From NCBI RefSeq assembly GCF_958450345.1, contig NC_088783.1:21703701-21767700 (forward strand): DNA of 64,000 nt, given 5' to 3'. This document shows positions 46,690-59,094 of this stretch, one piece after another. Source of the DNA: Calliphora vicina (Eukaryota > Arthropoda > Insecta > Diptera > Calliphoridae). Both the position numbers and the translations under genes were made by a program. Each line of letters begins with the position of its first letter. Within the stretch, counting starts at the first letter, position 1. The notes under the pieces were generated by a model. It saw nothing but the letters and a program-made list of their open reading frames with translations, had not been told where the DNA came from and searched no databases.

Positions 46690-46890
46690 CCTAGTTTGGA
46701 GATTCCAGCTCCATAATGACCCTAAACACATCTCTAATGAAGTTCGTGAGAAATTGCAGATCGCAAAATAGGGACTCACAATTATACCACAAAGAAAAGC
46801 AAAGGAGACGATTGATTATTTAATTGATTCAATTCTTCGTCGCTGTGAAGAAGTAATAAAAAATAAGGTATATCCAACAAAATATTGAGT
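46690..46890 (+). pseudogene. Tc1-like transposase C-terminal fragment
   Basis: On the plus strand, FQLHNDPKHISNEVREKLQI is followed by a stop and by KAKETIDYLIDSILRRCEEV. The HNDPKH block is the second catalytic Asp neighbourhood of Tc1 transposases. It is a short fragment with a stop and is of a different family from the adjacent minus-strand relic. Confidence 0.5.
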
Positions 46891-47131
46891 CCCTAAAAGG
46901 GCCAGACAATTATTTTTAACCCAGATATGCCGACTGTACTACATGTAGTTCTTGTTTACAGGATACGTCACGTTTATCAAAATACCATTTTTTTTTTGTT
47001 CACATAAAACAAAAATACCAATACCTCATGGGAGATTGTGTCTATCGCTCTATTTTTTGCTACTATTTTTGGACATATCTCGTTTGTACGGAAAGTTAAA
47101 TTTTGTACATTTACAAGTGAATAAATACTAT

Positions 47132-47749
47132 GGCCCATAATCATAGTCAGAAATAAAGTATATTTTAATAGAAATAAAGTCGTCTTTACTTAAGAGTGGA
47201 CTTTAGGTCTACCATAGACAAGTTAAAGTTTATTTTTGACGTTAAAGTCGACTGTAAATATAAAACAAATTGAAGCTGTTATTAACTCATTTAACAACAG
47301 CATCAGCTGTTCTTCGCCATGTAAAAAAGTTCGGCAATGAGTAAAAAAAATTAAGTTTCAAGAATTTGGGAGAGATTTTGCAATTATTGAACAGTTATCA
47401 ATAAAATTAGTACCAAAATATTCTAAATATGATATCAATCTTATCTTTTCCATTTTTCCACCACAAAAAATTTTTTTTCTTTAGTTGTCCCGGTTACTTT
47501 TATTGTTTACCTCTTTTGGTTTTTGTTTTAATTTTCTATGTCAGCTGTTCAGCGGTGCCACTTGTCTGTATTTCGTTGTATATTGTATGAAAACATTTTC
47601 TACATTTGAGGTGACACCTAGTTAAAGTCGTTTCAATTTAAAACATACTTTAATTTTGACTATAGTTGGGAAATAATATAAAGCGGGTTTTTAATTTAAA
47701 GTTGTTTTTAAAAAGAACCGACTTTAGTGTTTGACTATGATTATGGGCC
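47132..47749. mobile_element. 618-bp MITE with GGCCCATAATCATAGTCA ends
   Basis: Perfect 18-bp inverted termini (47132-47149 and 47732-47749). TAT lies on both sides (47129-47131 and 47750-47752), which suggests a 3-bp target duplication and a PIF/Harbinger-like origin, though TAT is not the usual TWA. The subterminal regions contain AAAGTCG and TTAAAGT blocks. No open frame. Confidence 0.75.
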
Positions 47750-47883
47750 TATATTTTTTTGGAATTTATATTTATGAAGAGTAGCTTGATTGTTAAATGC
47801 ATGAATGTTTCATTATTGCGTTTTAGTTTTGTTGTTGTGACCCCAATGTCCTCTATATTGGACGACTTAAAAAAATACTTTTT

Positions 47884-48252
47884 TCAATAAATGTTTAAAA
47901 AACTGCACTGTGTTTTATTTCTCATTTGCTTCCAAAATAATATAAAAGTAATTTTAAAATGATCAAGCTCAAGCAATCGGCATATCTGGGTTAAAATACA
48001 ACCTAAGTTTCCATTGTTTTTATTTTCAGAAATTGAAAAAAATTTATTCTTATTTTTTATACCATGCGTGGCAAGGGCATACAAAAATACCCCAGTTTGC
48101 GTCGCTTCCTTTTGCGTTTGGGTTCGAAGTTGAGACGCTAGTGCTTCGATTTGCGTCATTAATATGGTATTTTTAATTTTTGTTTTTATCTCGGAACCAA
48201 TTAAATCAAAATCAATACTAATGTGGTTCGCATTGCGTATCTCCGGTGCCAA
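47884..48252 (-). other. Unrecognised open frame (122 aa), doubtful gene
   Basis: A minus-strand frame starting MAPEIRNANHISIDFDLIGS with a helical, Gln/Thr-rich middle (QIEALASQLRTQTQKEATQT). Local GC content is somewhat higher than around it. I recognise no family; it may be a relic of a transposon gag-like or coiled-coil protein, or chance. The C-terminal third is low-complexity. Confidence 0.2.
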
Positions 48253-48261
48253 TTAGCGATC

Positions 48262-48800
48262 TCATAAAGTATATATGTATGTATATTCTGGATTGTTATA
48301 GATAGCGTAATCGATATAGCCATGTCCCTTTGCACCTCTGTATGTTGAAAATTTCTTTAACCCTCAATAACCTAGTTCCATATCTCAATATATCCGCTAT
48401 AGTGCCGGTTGCTGTTTTAAATCGAGAAAATCGGACCACAAATGGCTAAGATATAAGCAAAAAACCACGACTATTTTTATCAATTTTTTTTTAAAAAAGA
48501 TATCTAATGATAGATATTTCAAAGACATTTCCAACGACTTATGTATATAACGCCATAGTAATTAGGAACTTCAATGGGTCAAAATCGGGAAAAATATTTT
48601 TTAATCAATTTTTTTTCACGAAAATTGTTTTTACCATAAAATAGTTTTCACTAATAAAATTTTTTTAGCTAAAGAATATTTTTTTAAAAATTAAAAATAA
48701 AAATTTTACTATTTAAAAAAAAATTCTTTTTACCAAAAAATATTTTCAAACTTTTATTTTAAAGTATTAATGAAATACTAAAAAAATACAAATTTCTTAT
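48262..48800 (+). repeat. ATTCTGGAT dispersed repeat
   Basis: Starts TATTCTGGATTGTTATAGAT with GCGTAATCGATATAGCCATG, and then carries ACCACAAATGGCTAAGATAT, TAATGATAGATATTTCAAAG and ACGCCATAGTAATTAGGA, in the same order as 26125-26622. Confidence 0.7.
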
Positions 48801-50448
48801 GTTTTTTTTTTTGGAATGTGATCTATTAATTAAAAATATTGAATACTACGTTTGAAAATTCTTTTTTAAAGAACCCAAATCGAGTTATAAGATTTTTAAA
48901 TATGTATGTACACACAATTGAACAAAAATTTATGCTAAATCAGAATTGACAAACTAACGCCATTTGTTATCTGCTTACCTGTCCCCAGCCTACCTCACTA
49001 AGTAGAAATTTGTCATAAAAATATCAACCTTTACAGTTCACATATAAACTGTGTTGAGTATTTAATTTATCATTCATGTTTTGTTTTAACATTTAATCAT
49101 ATGAAAACAAACAAACAAAAAAAAAACTTCTTTTAATGACTATTTTCTTTCTTGTCGGGTTTTTAATGTTTAAATATGCGTGGTAATGGAAAGAACAACC
49201 TTGTCACTACTACACTACATTTATACAGATAGATACACACCGCATAAAAATAGTTATTTATACCCACTATAAGCATTAAAATTGTTATAGACTGTATTTA
49301 TACTCATAATGACAAAAAATATACCATAGGTACATACTTTGATTTTAAATGATATTTGTGAGAGGAAACAAAAATTTTCTAAAAAATGTGGGACCTTACC
49401 TTACGTTGCAAATTTGTTAAAACTTGGTACACAGTTTATTAATGGTCATAAAATATTAGAAGTTGCTCAAATAATTTAAATTCGCTTTGGTTTGTCCTTT
49501 AAAAAATCACTCAAATTTCAATTGTATATAACTTTTTAACCGCTTATCCAATTTCATTTTAATGATGGTATTTATACTAGTCAGAATGTATTTTCCTTAA
49601 AAAGCCTTTTCTATTGAACACAAAGGATATCTCAAAAAAGACATCTTCCATTTAGAAAAGTTTTTTTTTTCTGTACATACTTAAGAATGATATCTCGATA
49701 ATCTATCTCAACCCATTAATGCCTGACCTCCGAATCCGTTGTCCGATTTTGATGAAATTTTATACAAACAATAGGCATTTATATTGCCGTGAATATTTTT
49801 TAATTTTTTTTTATCTGGCATATCCGATCCTTCAGGGTCTGGGTATTTTTCTACCCACTTCGGCATATATGGGTTCTAAAATGTATCCTTTTTTTATTAG
49901 CTACTTAGAAAAAGGAAGCCCTTAACGCATTTTTTCATGTTTTGATGTTTAAGTTGTAGACTTATCAATACCTAGCTACAGGTGCGGATCCAGAGGGGAA
50001 AATAGATATTTTTTAAACAGTTGTTGGCTAACAATTATAAAAAGATGACGAAAATAATGACCCAAACCACAGATATTTCCCATCAGATGGGGTTGATACT
50101 TTTAGAAAATATTATTTATAATATCTGATGAAATTCAATTAACTAACAAAAAGAGTGGTACGTCTGAAATTGAGTTTATTTATAAAATCTAAAGTTGTAT
50201 CTTGGCCATTCACAAAGTTTTAACACTCCCCAGCAGTTCGACATGGACTCAATACACCCGTAAAATACTGTAAATTATATGTAGGATCATTCATCCCGAA
50301 TGCACTTGTTGTAATGCAGAGTGGAGACCGTCGTTACTTAAATATTTCATAATCTAGAGATGGGGACATTTCAAACTTGTTTTTTTTTGTATTGTACTTC
50401 AGAAAGTAGTTATTTTAACCTGTCATAATAAATCGAATGTAGAGTAAA
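48801..50448. other. Spacer, mostly unassigned
   Basis: AT-rich sequence. The patch 49715-49930 with TGCCTGACCTCCGAATCCGT is GC-richer and repeat-like, but I found no second copy in the window. Confidence 0.35.
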
Positions 50449-50449
50449 T

Positions 50450-50600
50450 TGTCAATTTGTAATCGACAAACTGAAGCTACCGTCTCCAAAGAGTCAATTC
50501 ACTTCTTCCTAGGACAAGCCTATGTTAAAATAACTAGTCACCTAACTAATTCTGTGGCTAGTGGTAACCCGAAAGTAGGTGAGATTGCTTGTTACGGACT
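50450..50600 (-). repeat. Dispersed repeat, inverted to 59820-59935
   Basis: Blocks TTAAAATAACTAGTCACCTA, GAGTCAATTCACTTC and a TTGTAATCGACAAACTGAAG end match, in reverse complement and with changes, the segment at 59820-59935 (CTACGTGATTAGTTATTTTA; CAATTGACTTCTCTCTGCAT). Confidence 0.45.
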
Positions 50601-50857
50601 GCCACTAAAAAAAAAACCCCTACACACATATAACTACCATTTTTTAACATAAAATAATTGTGGTATTCACCATCAGTATAAAAGAACTGGTTTGGCATCA
50701 TTATTTCATGGTCGCCAAAATTTTAGTCAGGTTGTGTCACCATTTGAATATTTCATATAATTATGTATTCTTATACCCTTAGTGTTTTTTATTATGATTT
50801 TCTAAAAAAAAATAAATTTTTCTTAAGAAATTAAACTTAATTCGTACTTGTAGCTTA

Positions 50858-51121
50858 GTCTGCTTTTACACAGGGCAATTTTTCTTGCGCAAGTCTAGAG
50901 TTTATAGGAGAGAGAGGCAAGAAGAAAGAAGAGGGGTACACACTTGCTTGTACTGGCAAGTCTCTTCAAATTTCTTTTGTTTTCTCATTTTCAATATGGC
51001 GTCTATTAGGTTTTAACATACAAAATTGCTCACAGACTTGCTGTGTGTAAACAGACGAGCAAGTTTAAAAGGGAATCGACGAGACTTGCTTCAAGTAAAC
51101 TTGCCCTGTGTAAAAGCAGAC
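50858..51121. mobile_element. 264-bp PIF/Harbinger-type MITE
   Basis: Perfect 21-bp inverted termini, beginning GTCTGCTTTTACACAGGGCA on the left and ending with the complement at 51121, with TTA on both sides (50855-50857 and 51122-51124). A 3-bp TTA duplication fits PIF/Harbinger insertion. Just inside are further inverted CTTGC-rich blocks. No open frame. Confidence 0.85.
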
Positions 51122-51124
51122 TTA

Positions 51125-52929
51125 GGAAAGTGGTATTAATCACTTGGTTTTTTTTTTACTGATAGAGGTCATCCAAGACTACTAGTCACAAGGAGGGCAT
51201 TGGGGACTTCCACCCCGTTTTCTAGAGCCACTTATTTTCGAATTTTGTGATTTTGTAAAACTGCACAACTCTCCTTACTTTAAGATTTTTAATATCGCTC
51301 TCCTAGAATTTTTCTAAAAGTGCTCTATTTTTGTGTATTTTTCTACCCATTTGTCGTTAATTTAGTTAAAATTTTCAAATAATTGTTTAAACTAAGTATC
51401 TCTAGTTTTTTAAAGACTTGTTTTTTTGTCACTAACTGTTCAATGTTCACCAGCTGTCAGTCACAGTGTTAATAACACACCTACGTTTCGCATGTTTTTG
51501 ACATTTAATTTATAAATATTTGAATATATCAGTTGTGTTTCGGTAGGTGATTTAAAATTTTAAATTAAACTCTTAGGTGTTTCCATTTCATTTTATTATG
51601 TTTATCTATTTATTTTTGCAACAAAATAAATAATTAAAGTTGTTTCATATTATGTATTATTATAATTTTTTATAAAAGTAATGAATAACAAGTACTGCCT
51701 TGTCAACCTTGAGCTTCCTTCCTTAAAATTGCTTTTAACTGTTTTTGTTTTCTTCGAATTTCTAAATATATTTCCCCTATTAAAACAAACACACTTTTTG
51801 TAGTTGTTCTTATTGTTTTCTTCTTCTTTTTCTTCGTTTTGTTTTTCGTCTTTGTTATTATTGTTTGTTTTGTTTATTTATTTTATTAAACTCTTGTCAA
51901 ATATAGAAACACTTGTCCTTTTGGTTACACTTGAGTTGTGTTTTTTATGCATTTTTTTTATTTAATTTAATTTGTTTAAAATTATAAACAACAACAAGTA
52001 AAGCATGTGTTTGCATACGTTATCTTCTTTATTTCTATTTGAAAAAAGGTAAATACCTAATGTCTACTTGTATTGTATCAATTGTATTTAAAATTACTAT
52101 TAAAAATCTATGTGTTAGATGCTATTGTTAAAAACTATTGTGTCGGATTTTGTATTATTATTTTTTTTGCATAAAAACCTTCGTTTTTGTAAGAGTATGA
52201 TGATGATGGTGTTATCCGTTTTAGTTTTTAATAATCGTGTACATTTCAATTCATATTTTCACACAGTTTTGAAGTATACATAATTTTGTTGAAAGTGTAT
52301 AATTTGTGTTGGACAAAAAAAAAACTGTAATTATTTTTACCTTTAAATTTTGTTTTAACTATTTTTCATTTTGGCATTAAATTTATGAATAGAAAATAAT
52401 ACAAAGAATTTTATTTAATTTGTAGTAAAGGTAGCTTTGGGTTTTACATAAAATTTAACTTAACTAGATTTTTCCGATCATCATACGGAACTTCTTTTGA
52501 CAATGCAAAAAATGTTAGGATATTTCTCTTTAAATAGGGTTATTTTTTATAGGAAGATCCACCAGAACCTAAAATGATAATGTTAATAAACAAATAATTA
52601 CAAAAATTTCTAATTTTTTACCCCTATATTTAAATAAAATTTTAAATTAATTAAACCTTTGATAAATGAAATATAACATAATTAGGGTTTCGTTCTCGAA
52701 AAGTATCGGGTAAAAATTCCTGGCAAATAAATCAAATGTGCTAGAGAATTTTTTTGGACATGTGGCATTTTACAATGATAAAAATTTTTCCTTTCAATCG
52801 TCAACAAATTAATACATAAAAATGAAAATGGCCAAAGAAAGCCATTTTTCATTTGATTTTGTTCATGTTCCAATAAAATAAAACTAATAAAGCCTAAATA
52901 AAAATAAACTTTAACTTACTTGGATGAAA
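51125..52929. other. AT-rich spacer or intron
   Basis: Long T-rich runs, no coding sequence and no transposon termini recognised. A minus-strand frame at 52682-52873 has no family resemblance. Confidence 0.35.
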
Positions 52930-53565
52930 ACAAGTAAGAGAGCTATATTCGGCTGCCCTTCACCAAATTATACTTCAAAATAAAAATTTTAAATATTTTT
53001 AGGTAAACAAAATTTTTTTTTTCCAAAATTTGTTCTTTTCATTTTCAAATTGATTTTTTTTAAAATTTAAAAAATTTTTTTTTTTATTTATTAAAATTTT
53101 TTATTTTTAAATATTAAAAATTTAGCGAAAAAAACTTTTGGTGAAAACAAATTCAGGTTAAAAATATTTTTTCCGATTTTGACCCATTGTAGGTCCAACT
53201 TACTATGGTCTTATTACGTCGTTGTAAAGGTCTTTTAAATATCTATCATTAGATATCCATATTGTTTATATTAATGACTTAGTAATCCAGATTAGGTCAA
53301 AAATAGGTCAAAAATCGAGATTGTCCTGGTTTTTTCCTTATATCTCGGCCATTTGTTGGACGATTTTCGTAAGAATTCCGGAAATATTGATGTATGAATC
53401 GTGTATGTAAGTTATTTGGGGGATTCGGAATGTTGATTTCAACAGACAGACAGGCAGGCGGACATGGCTTAATTGACTCCGCTATCTATAAGGATCCATA
53501 ATATATTTACTTTACCATCGGAATGACACGAAGGTGAAGGGTATAATAATAAAAACATACCCGTC
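52930..53565 (-). repeat. ATTCTGGAT dispersed repeat, inverted copy
   Basis: Reverse-complement order of the 26125 family: GCTATATTCGGCTGCCCTTC at the left, CTATGGTCTTATTACGTCGT, ATATCTATCATTAGATATCC and TTGACTCCGCTATCTATAAG at the right, ending with a GGTGAAGGGTATAATAA tail. No coding sequence. Confidence 0.7.
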
Positions 53566-55978
53566 CAGATGGGGTACAAAATAAACATTTCTTTTTTGTT
53601 AAAATATTAAAATCCTTTAAAAATCTCTGCAACAATATTTTGTATTACCCAAGTTTTAAACAGAAACTATCACTGGCAACACTATTTCTTGTAATCGCAA
53701 TTTGTTACACTCTTGAGTTTTTTTCTTCACATTTTTTTTTTCTATAGTTGCATTTTCTTTTGTACCCCTTTGAATTTATGGTATTATTTATCATTGTTGC
53801 AGTTAGATAACAACAACAACAATAAATACACCAATAATGCAATATAATATGCAACAGTATTTCCTGCTTTTCATGATAGACCATTAATTGAAAAAAATAT
53901 GCGAAAAACAATAAAACAGAAGCAAATGACAGCAGCAGTTTACTAGTTCATAGATATGTATGTATGTACGTCCGCAGACATAACAGCCATATGCAAATAT
54001 CCACAAACATACATAAATATATTCACACTCATCATACAAACATACATACATACATACATAATTACTGAAGACCCCTAATGGGAAATTTAATTTGGAAATA
54101 AAATGTCAGACTAATGCTAAGAGAGTACAGAAATGAGAGCATGTAATGCAAACAATAATTTGTAATCATAAAACATACTTACATACATATACTCATAATT
54201 AACCTGTAATTGTTTATTGTAGGATGAGTTATAAATATTTGTTTTTGTTTTTTTTTCTCTTTCGATTTGTTTATATTTGCATGTTTATCTTAAGAAAAGT
54301 TCACGTTTTTATCAATGTGAATTAGTGGAACAAATGAAGAAAAAAAATAGTAACTTAACATAATAATAACAATAATAATACGTGTATTGTTTTTATTTTG
54401 ATAACAAAAGAACTGGTTTTCGATTTTATTTATTTGAGACACATTCACTATTATGTATATTTCACCCATATTATGTGTACTATGCTATTATTATCTATTG
54501 TTTATTGGGCGGCATGCATAAATATAATGTCTTGCAATCTGATAGTGCTATACAGTGGGCACATAGTATACAGGGGTAAAAACATTAACCATCTAACCCG
54601 CAAAATTTAAAAAGCTAGAAAAAAGTTGTCGAATAATTTTTTTTAGGGTAATTATGACCCAATAGACAGAACAGCCATCAGACACAAATTTGCGAATTAA
54701 GTTTAGGAACCAGGTGCAAAAAGGCAAAAAGGCAAAGAGTGCCTCTTTTGCACCTGGTATAAAAAAGAATAATTATGATACGATTTTATTGAAAAACTAA
54801 TGAAAAAGAACTAATAAAAAATATTTCGAATAGATCGGGCGACTAAAAGTTAGTAAAACTTTGATTAAAAAAAAATGACACATAAAATTTCACGTGCTAA
54901 GTGTATGCAAAAAAATCTTTTAACACTAAGGATCTTTCAAATTAATTTTTTTTAACAAAAGTAGAATAATGTGGCTTTCTGTAGACAGCTGTCTTGTCGC
55001 AGGAATGAAGCTCAAACTTCCTTTTTTCTTCTTTTTTAGCATAACTTTTTCTGTTTTATACAATATCTTGTAACTCTTTCTGATTTATACAATAAAGCTT
55101 TCGGCATATATTTCATCCATCTAAATATGAATACGATACGATCGAGGCACATAATGAAAATCAAAATAAAATATTTGATGTCATTATTAAATGTAGTAAC
55201 TTTTATTATATAAAAGCCTCTAAATTTGAATTAGAATTTTCAACAAATTTATTACAACGATCGCCGAGTACTGATACAATATCGCTTTCGAAATAAGATA
55301 AACTAATGATAGCGAGCGCGACAAACGTAAATGCTTAGTGTGATTTTGATTTACATACAAATTGTTTGCAACGGATTACAACGATAGCGGAGTACAGATA
55401 ACAAACGATGATTTTGGTACCAGAATGAGACATTGCAACATTAACAAAATTAAATGAAAATTTTACCTTAAACAAGCCTCTTTTTTGTATTAATTTGTCG
55501 TTGTTAGAAAGATTTCATAATATGTGTGCAATCATGATATAAATATATAAAATATATTAATTATCTTCAGATAGCGGCCAACACACTTTGAAAATTAAAT
55601 CTTTGTTGTGATTATTTTTATTTGAATTGCAGCTTATGGCATTTGATTTAAAACCATAGAGGAGTACTGATAATAAACCATGATTTATGTACCAGAATAC
55701 GACATAGAAACTTGTACAAAATCAAATGATAAAGAGGCCGGTTGTTGTTAATTGAAAAATTGTATAAGATGTGTAAAATCATGATAAAATAAAGAAAAAT
55801 TTCAGAAGTAGTTAAGATCAAGAAATATATAATATTATCAGTGTTCAGACGAATTTGCTCATAAAAATTAATAACATTTTTTTAATGTTAGTAATAATCA
55901 TTTCTGTGGTCGTATGGAAAAACTAGATAACTCCATTTTTTGAAACACAAGAAAAACACACTTTATTTATGTTATTAT
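53566..55978. other. Spacer with microsatellites
   Basis: A (CATA)n tract near 54035-54060 and TATGTATGTACG near 53955. In 55240-55720 two diverged blocks share GGAGTAC-GATAA and ATGATTT-GTACCAGAAT, suggesting an old duplication. No gene. Confidence 0.4.
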
Positions 55979-57504
55979 TAGGGGGCGGATTTATATGCAA
56001 ATGCATGATTTTTCTCGAACGTCCAAATACATTGTAGACTAATGATCTATCCGAATCGCACATTTTCCTGTAAAATGGCATCGATTTGTTTGTGCATATT
56101 TTATTGATAATGCATATTTTGTTATATTTTACTTCAAAATGCATATTTAAAGGCATATTATCCAAGTTTTTAATAAAAATACATATAAGTTTTGGTCGTC
56201 AATGGACAACATATTGTGTGGAAAAAAGTAGTTTGTCGAATTTGTTATAGAAATACCATTCAATGTTATCGACTAACTTCTTTCGACATCGAGAAACTGG
56301 CACACAGTGCTTTGTTCAATGGACAAAAATCAAAAACAAGATCATGTCTTTGATGTTAATGAAATTTATATTTTTCAATAGACAACCAAATAACTCATTC
56401 GTGTAAAAAAGACTTTTTTATAAATATCTTTTTTTGTCGTCACTAGAGGTCGCTAAAGTTAGTACATTTTCAACATAAATTTTATGGAGAAAAATATATT
56501 TTTTTTAAGGTTAACTAAAATCATTGTTAAAAGTTCGTTTTAAAAGATATAAACTCGCGATTGGCTGCAAATGAAAGAATGTGAATGTGGAATTTTGGAA
56601 AATTACTGTTTTTATCAAAAAATGTTTAACAGTTTAATCTGCGCAATTTTTAATAATTAACATTTTTTTATTGTAAACCTGAAATTCTAAAACTTTGTTG
56701 GAATATTAGTAAAATACGTGTTAATCTATTTTGATTATGTTTTACTATAGAATAGCCATAAGCATTGTCTATAAGAAAATGTAATCATTAGTTGTCCTTT
56801 CGTATGAAAACTATTAAAATTTTGTTTTTGTTTAAATGTATAAATTACCATTTCGTAAATTTTCAATTTGATGGTTTGGGGAAATAGCTCCAGATTTTTG
56901 GTTTTTTATAACATAATACCGTTTTTTCTTTTAAATAACTAAGAAATATTGCGTTATTTAACAAAAGTAGTTTAATGGCATAAAGTGTATTAATAGGTCT
57001 TTATTTGGTTCTTGATGTTGTATGTTTTTTTGCTGAAATCAAAAAAAATTCTAAAGTTTGATTTAATTTTGAAAAAAAAACGTGTTAATAAATTTTAATT
57101 TTTCTTTAATTTTATCTAATGCCTATCTCTTATTTATTATAATGTGAAATCATTATTTGTCCGTTTTGACTAGAACTTTAAAAAAAATTTGTTTTGATGG
57201 CACCCATAAATAATACATTTTTACCGTAAATGTAAGTAACTCAATAATTTAATATAACCTACATATCCTTAGATTTAGATATTAACATGAGCTTCTGCTG
57301 ATATTAGGAACACTTAAAGTATAGTCCAACATCCAGTTTCTAATAACAGCTGAACCATAAGGCTATCAATATTTGAAAATGTCCGTCCATCCGTCCTTCC
57401 GAATTTAGAAAATAAATAAAATATTTCAATATTTTTTTTAAAAAAGGATATATGGCAGTTATGTAAATCCTTGCTAGAATTGAAATGTTAATAACTAAAT
57501 TAAT

Positions 57505-57680
57505 CTGCTATTATAAGAGAACAATAATTTCTGAAAATGAATAATTTTATTCAGGTTCATAGGTTTTTTAAGGAAAAGGATGTATGGCAGCCACCCGAAT
57601 CCTTGCTGCGATTGTCATAAATATTTTCACAAACAACAATAACTTTATTAAAATGATTATAACCAAATTGGTTCCAAAAT
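57505..57680 (+). repeat. Left copy of a ~165-bp direct repeat
   Basis: Blocks ATTATAAGAGAACAATA-TT, AAGGATGTATGGCAGCCACC and CGAATCCTTGCTGCGATTGT are repeated at 59095-59262 with about ten differences. A weaker third copy begins near 57440 (AAGGATATATGGCAGTTATG). Confidence 0.8.
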
Positions 57681-57719
57681 AAGAAACGATTTTTACGAAT
57701 TTTTAAAAAAAAAATTATA

Positions 57720-59017
57720 AGGAGTGAGATCGAAAAATTCTTAACACACGTTTTTCATTACATTTTTTAACCCAAGTATTATTTGAATTTTTTTTTGATC
57801 AAGTTACCTTTGAAAAACATGTCAGTTATTATGTGTAATGTCAATTATATTAATTTTTTTGTTAATCTGATTAAAATGAGTGACCAGAAAAAAGTGCGTA
57901 CTGAAATTATTAAATATTTTCAACAAAACCCAACTTGGTCTTACAAAAAGTTGGCCAAGCATACAAAGGTCTGCCGTCAAACTGTTTCCAATGTTATTAA
58001 ACAGTACCGGGAGAACTTGTCAGTTGATAGAAAACCTGGTTCAGGTAGAAGGAATGGTCCACATGATGTTTCTAAAGCCAAAAAAATAGAACGCATTTTC
58101 AAAAGAGCTCCCAACACATCCGGTAGGAAAGCAGCCCGGTTAGCTCAGTGCTCGGACTATTTGGTACGAAAAGTTAAAGCTAATGCAGGTTTAAAAACAT
58201 ACAAGGCTCAAAAAGTTCCTGACAGGAACGCTACTAAAAATTTAGAGGCCAAAAACAGAGCACGGAAATTGAAGTCAAGTTTTATAAAAAAATATTCTTG
58301 CTGCATAATGGATGACGAAACGTATGTTCTGGCAGATTTTTCGCAACTTCCAGGTCAAAAATTTTATGTTGCTGATGCTCGAGGGAATGTTGAAGAAAAG
58401 TTTAGGACCCAAAAGCAGACAAAATTTCCCAGAAAGTTCTTGGTATGGCAAGCAATATGCAGTTGCGGCAAAAGAAGCCACTCATTTGTTACAACGGGCT
58501 CTATAAATACCGAAATTTACATCAAGGAATGTTTACAAAAAAGGCTGCTTCCATTCATAAGACTTCATAATGTGTCCACTTATTTTTGGCCTGACTTGGC
58601 ATCCTGTCACTATGGCAAACAAGCCCTTGAGTGGTACAAGAACAATAATGTGGTATTTGTACCAAGAGAGGCAAATCCTCCAAACTGCCCGGAGCTAAGG
58701 CCAGTGGAGAGATATTGGGCTCTTGTTAAAAGAGAATTGAAGAGTACAAAAAAGGTGTCCAAAAGTGTGGTAGATTTTAAACGGAGATGGACTACATGTT
58801 CGAGCAAAGTGACAGAAAGCACTATAAAAACGTTAATGGAAGGGTTTCCGAAAAAGGTTCAAAATTTCATCACTAGTGATTAAAACTATAAAAATAATTT
58901 TTTTTGTAAATTGTAATAATAATTTCAATCAAATAAAAAAAAAATTAAAGCTGTAAGTTTAGTGGTTTCTTTTTTATAAACATATATGTATGTTAAGAAT
59001 TTTTCGATCTCACTCCT
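57720..59017 (+). mobile_element. Complete DD37E-type Tc1/mariner element, 1,298 bp
   Basis: Ends AGGAGTGAGATCGAAAAATT (57720) and the exact reverse complement at 59017; the inverted match runs 30 bp once the flanking ATA/TAT is included. TA flanks both ends (57718-57719 and 59018-59019). It holds a single intact transposase gene. Confidence 0.93.
57876..58883 (+). CDS. Tc1/mariner transposase, DD37E type
   Basis: An uninterrupted 335-aa frame from ATG 57876 (MSDQKKVRTEI). An in-frame ATG at 57783 would add 31 residues rich in Phe, Ile and Asn without transposase character, so the later start is preferred. The N-terminal part (about 1-110) is a paired-type helix-turn-helix (WSYKKLAKHTKVCRQTVSNV) with a GRRNG basic hook. 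The catalytic domain has D1 in CCIMDDETYV, D2 in FWPDLASCHYG and the final Glu in PELRPVERYW, with 37 residues between the last two, hence DD37E, the group first described in mosquitoes as ITmD37E. The enzyme would cut and paste its element at TA sites in the nucleus. All catalytic residues and perfect ends are present, so recent activity is plausible. Confidence 0.92.
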   Translation: MSDQKKVRTEIIKYFQQNPTWSYKKLAKHTKVCRQTVSNVIKQYRENLSVDRKPGSGRRNGPHDVSKAKKIERIFKRAPNTSGRKAARLAQCSDYLVRKVKANAGLKTYKAQKVPDRNATKNLEAKNRARKLKSSFIKKYSCCIMDDETYVLADFSQLPGQKFYVADARGNVEEKFRTQKQTKFPRKFLVWQAICSCGKRSHSFVTTGSINTEIYIKECLQKRLLPFIRLHNVSTYFWPDLASCHYGKQALEWYKNNNVVFVPREANPPNCPELRPVERYWALVKRELKSTKKVSKSVVDFKRRWTTCSSKVTESTIKTLMEGFPKKVQNFITSD

Positions 59018-59094
59018 TATGTTATACAGGATATTGAAATCTTGATGTCTTGGAATTATGAGTATCCTTCCGATAAAATTTTCATAACTTTGCA

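Noticed and set aside
57783..57875. Extended N-terminus of the DD37E transposase from ATG 57783
   Set aside because: The 31 extra residues are hydrophobic and Asn-rich with no transposase similarity. The ATG at 57876 gives a standard start.
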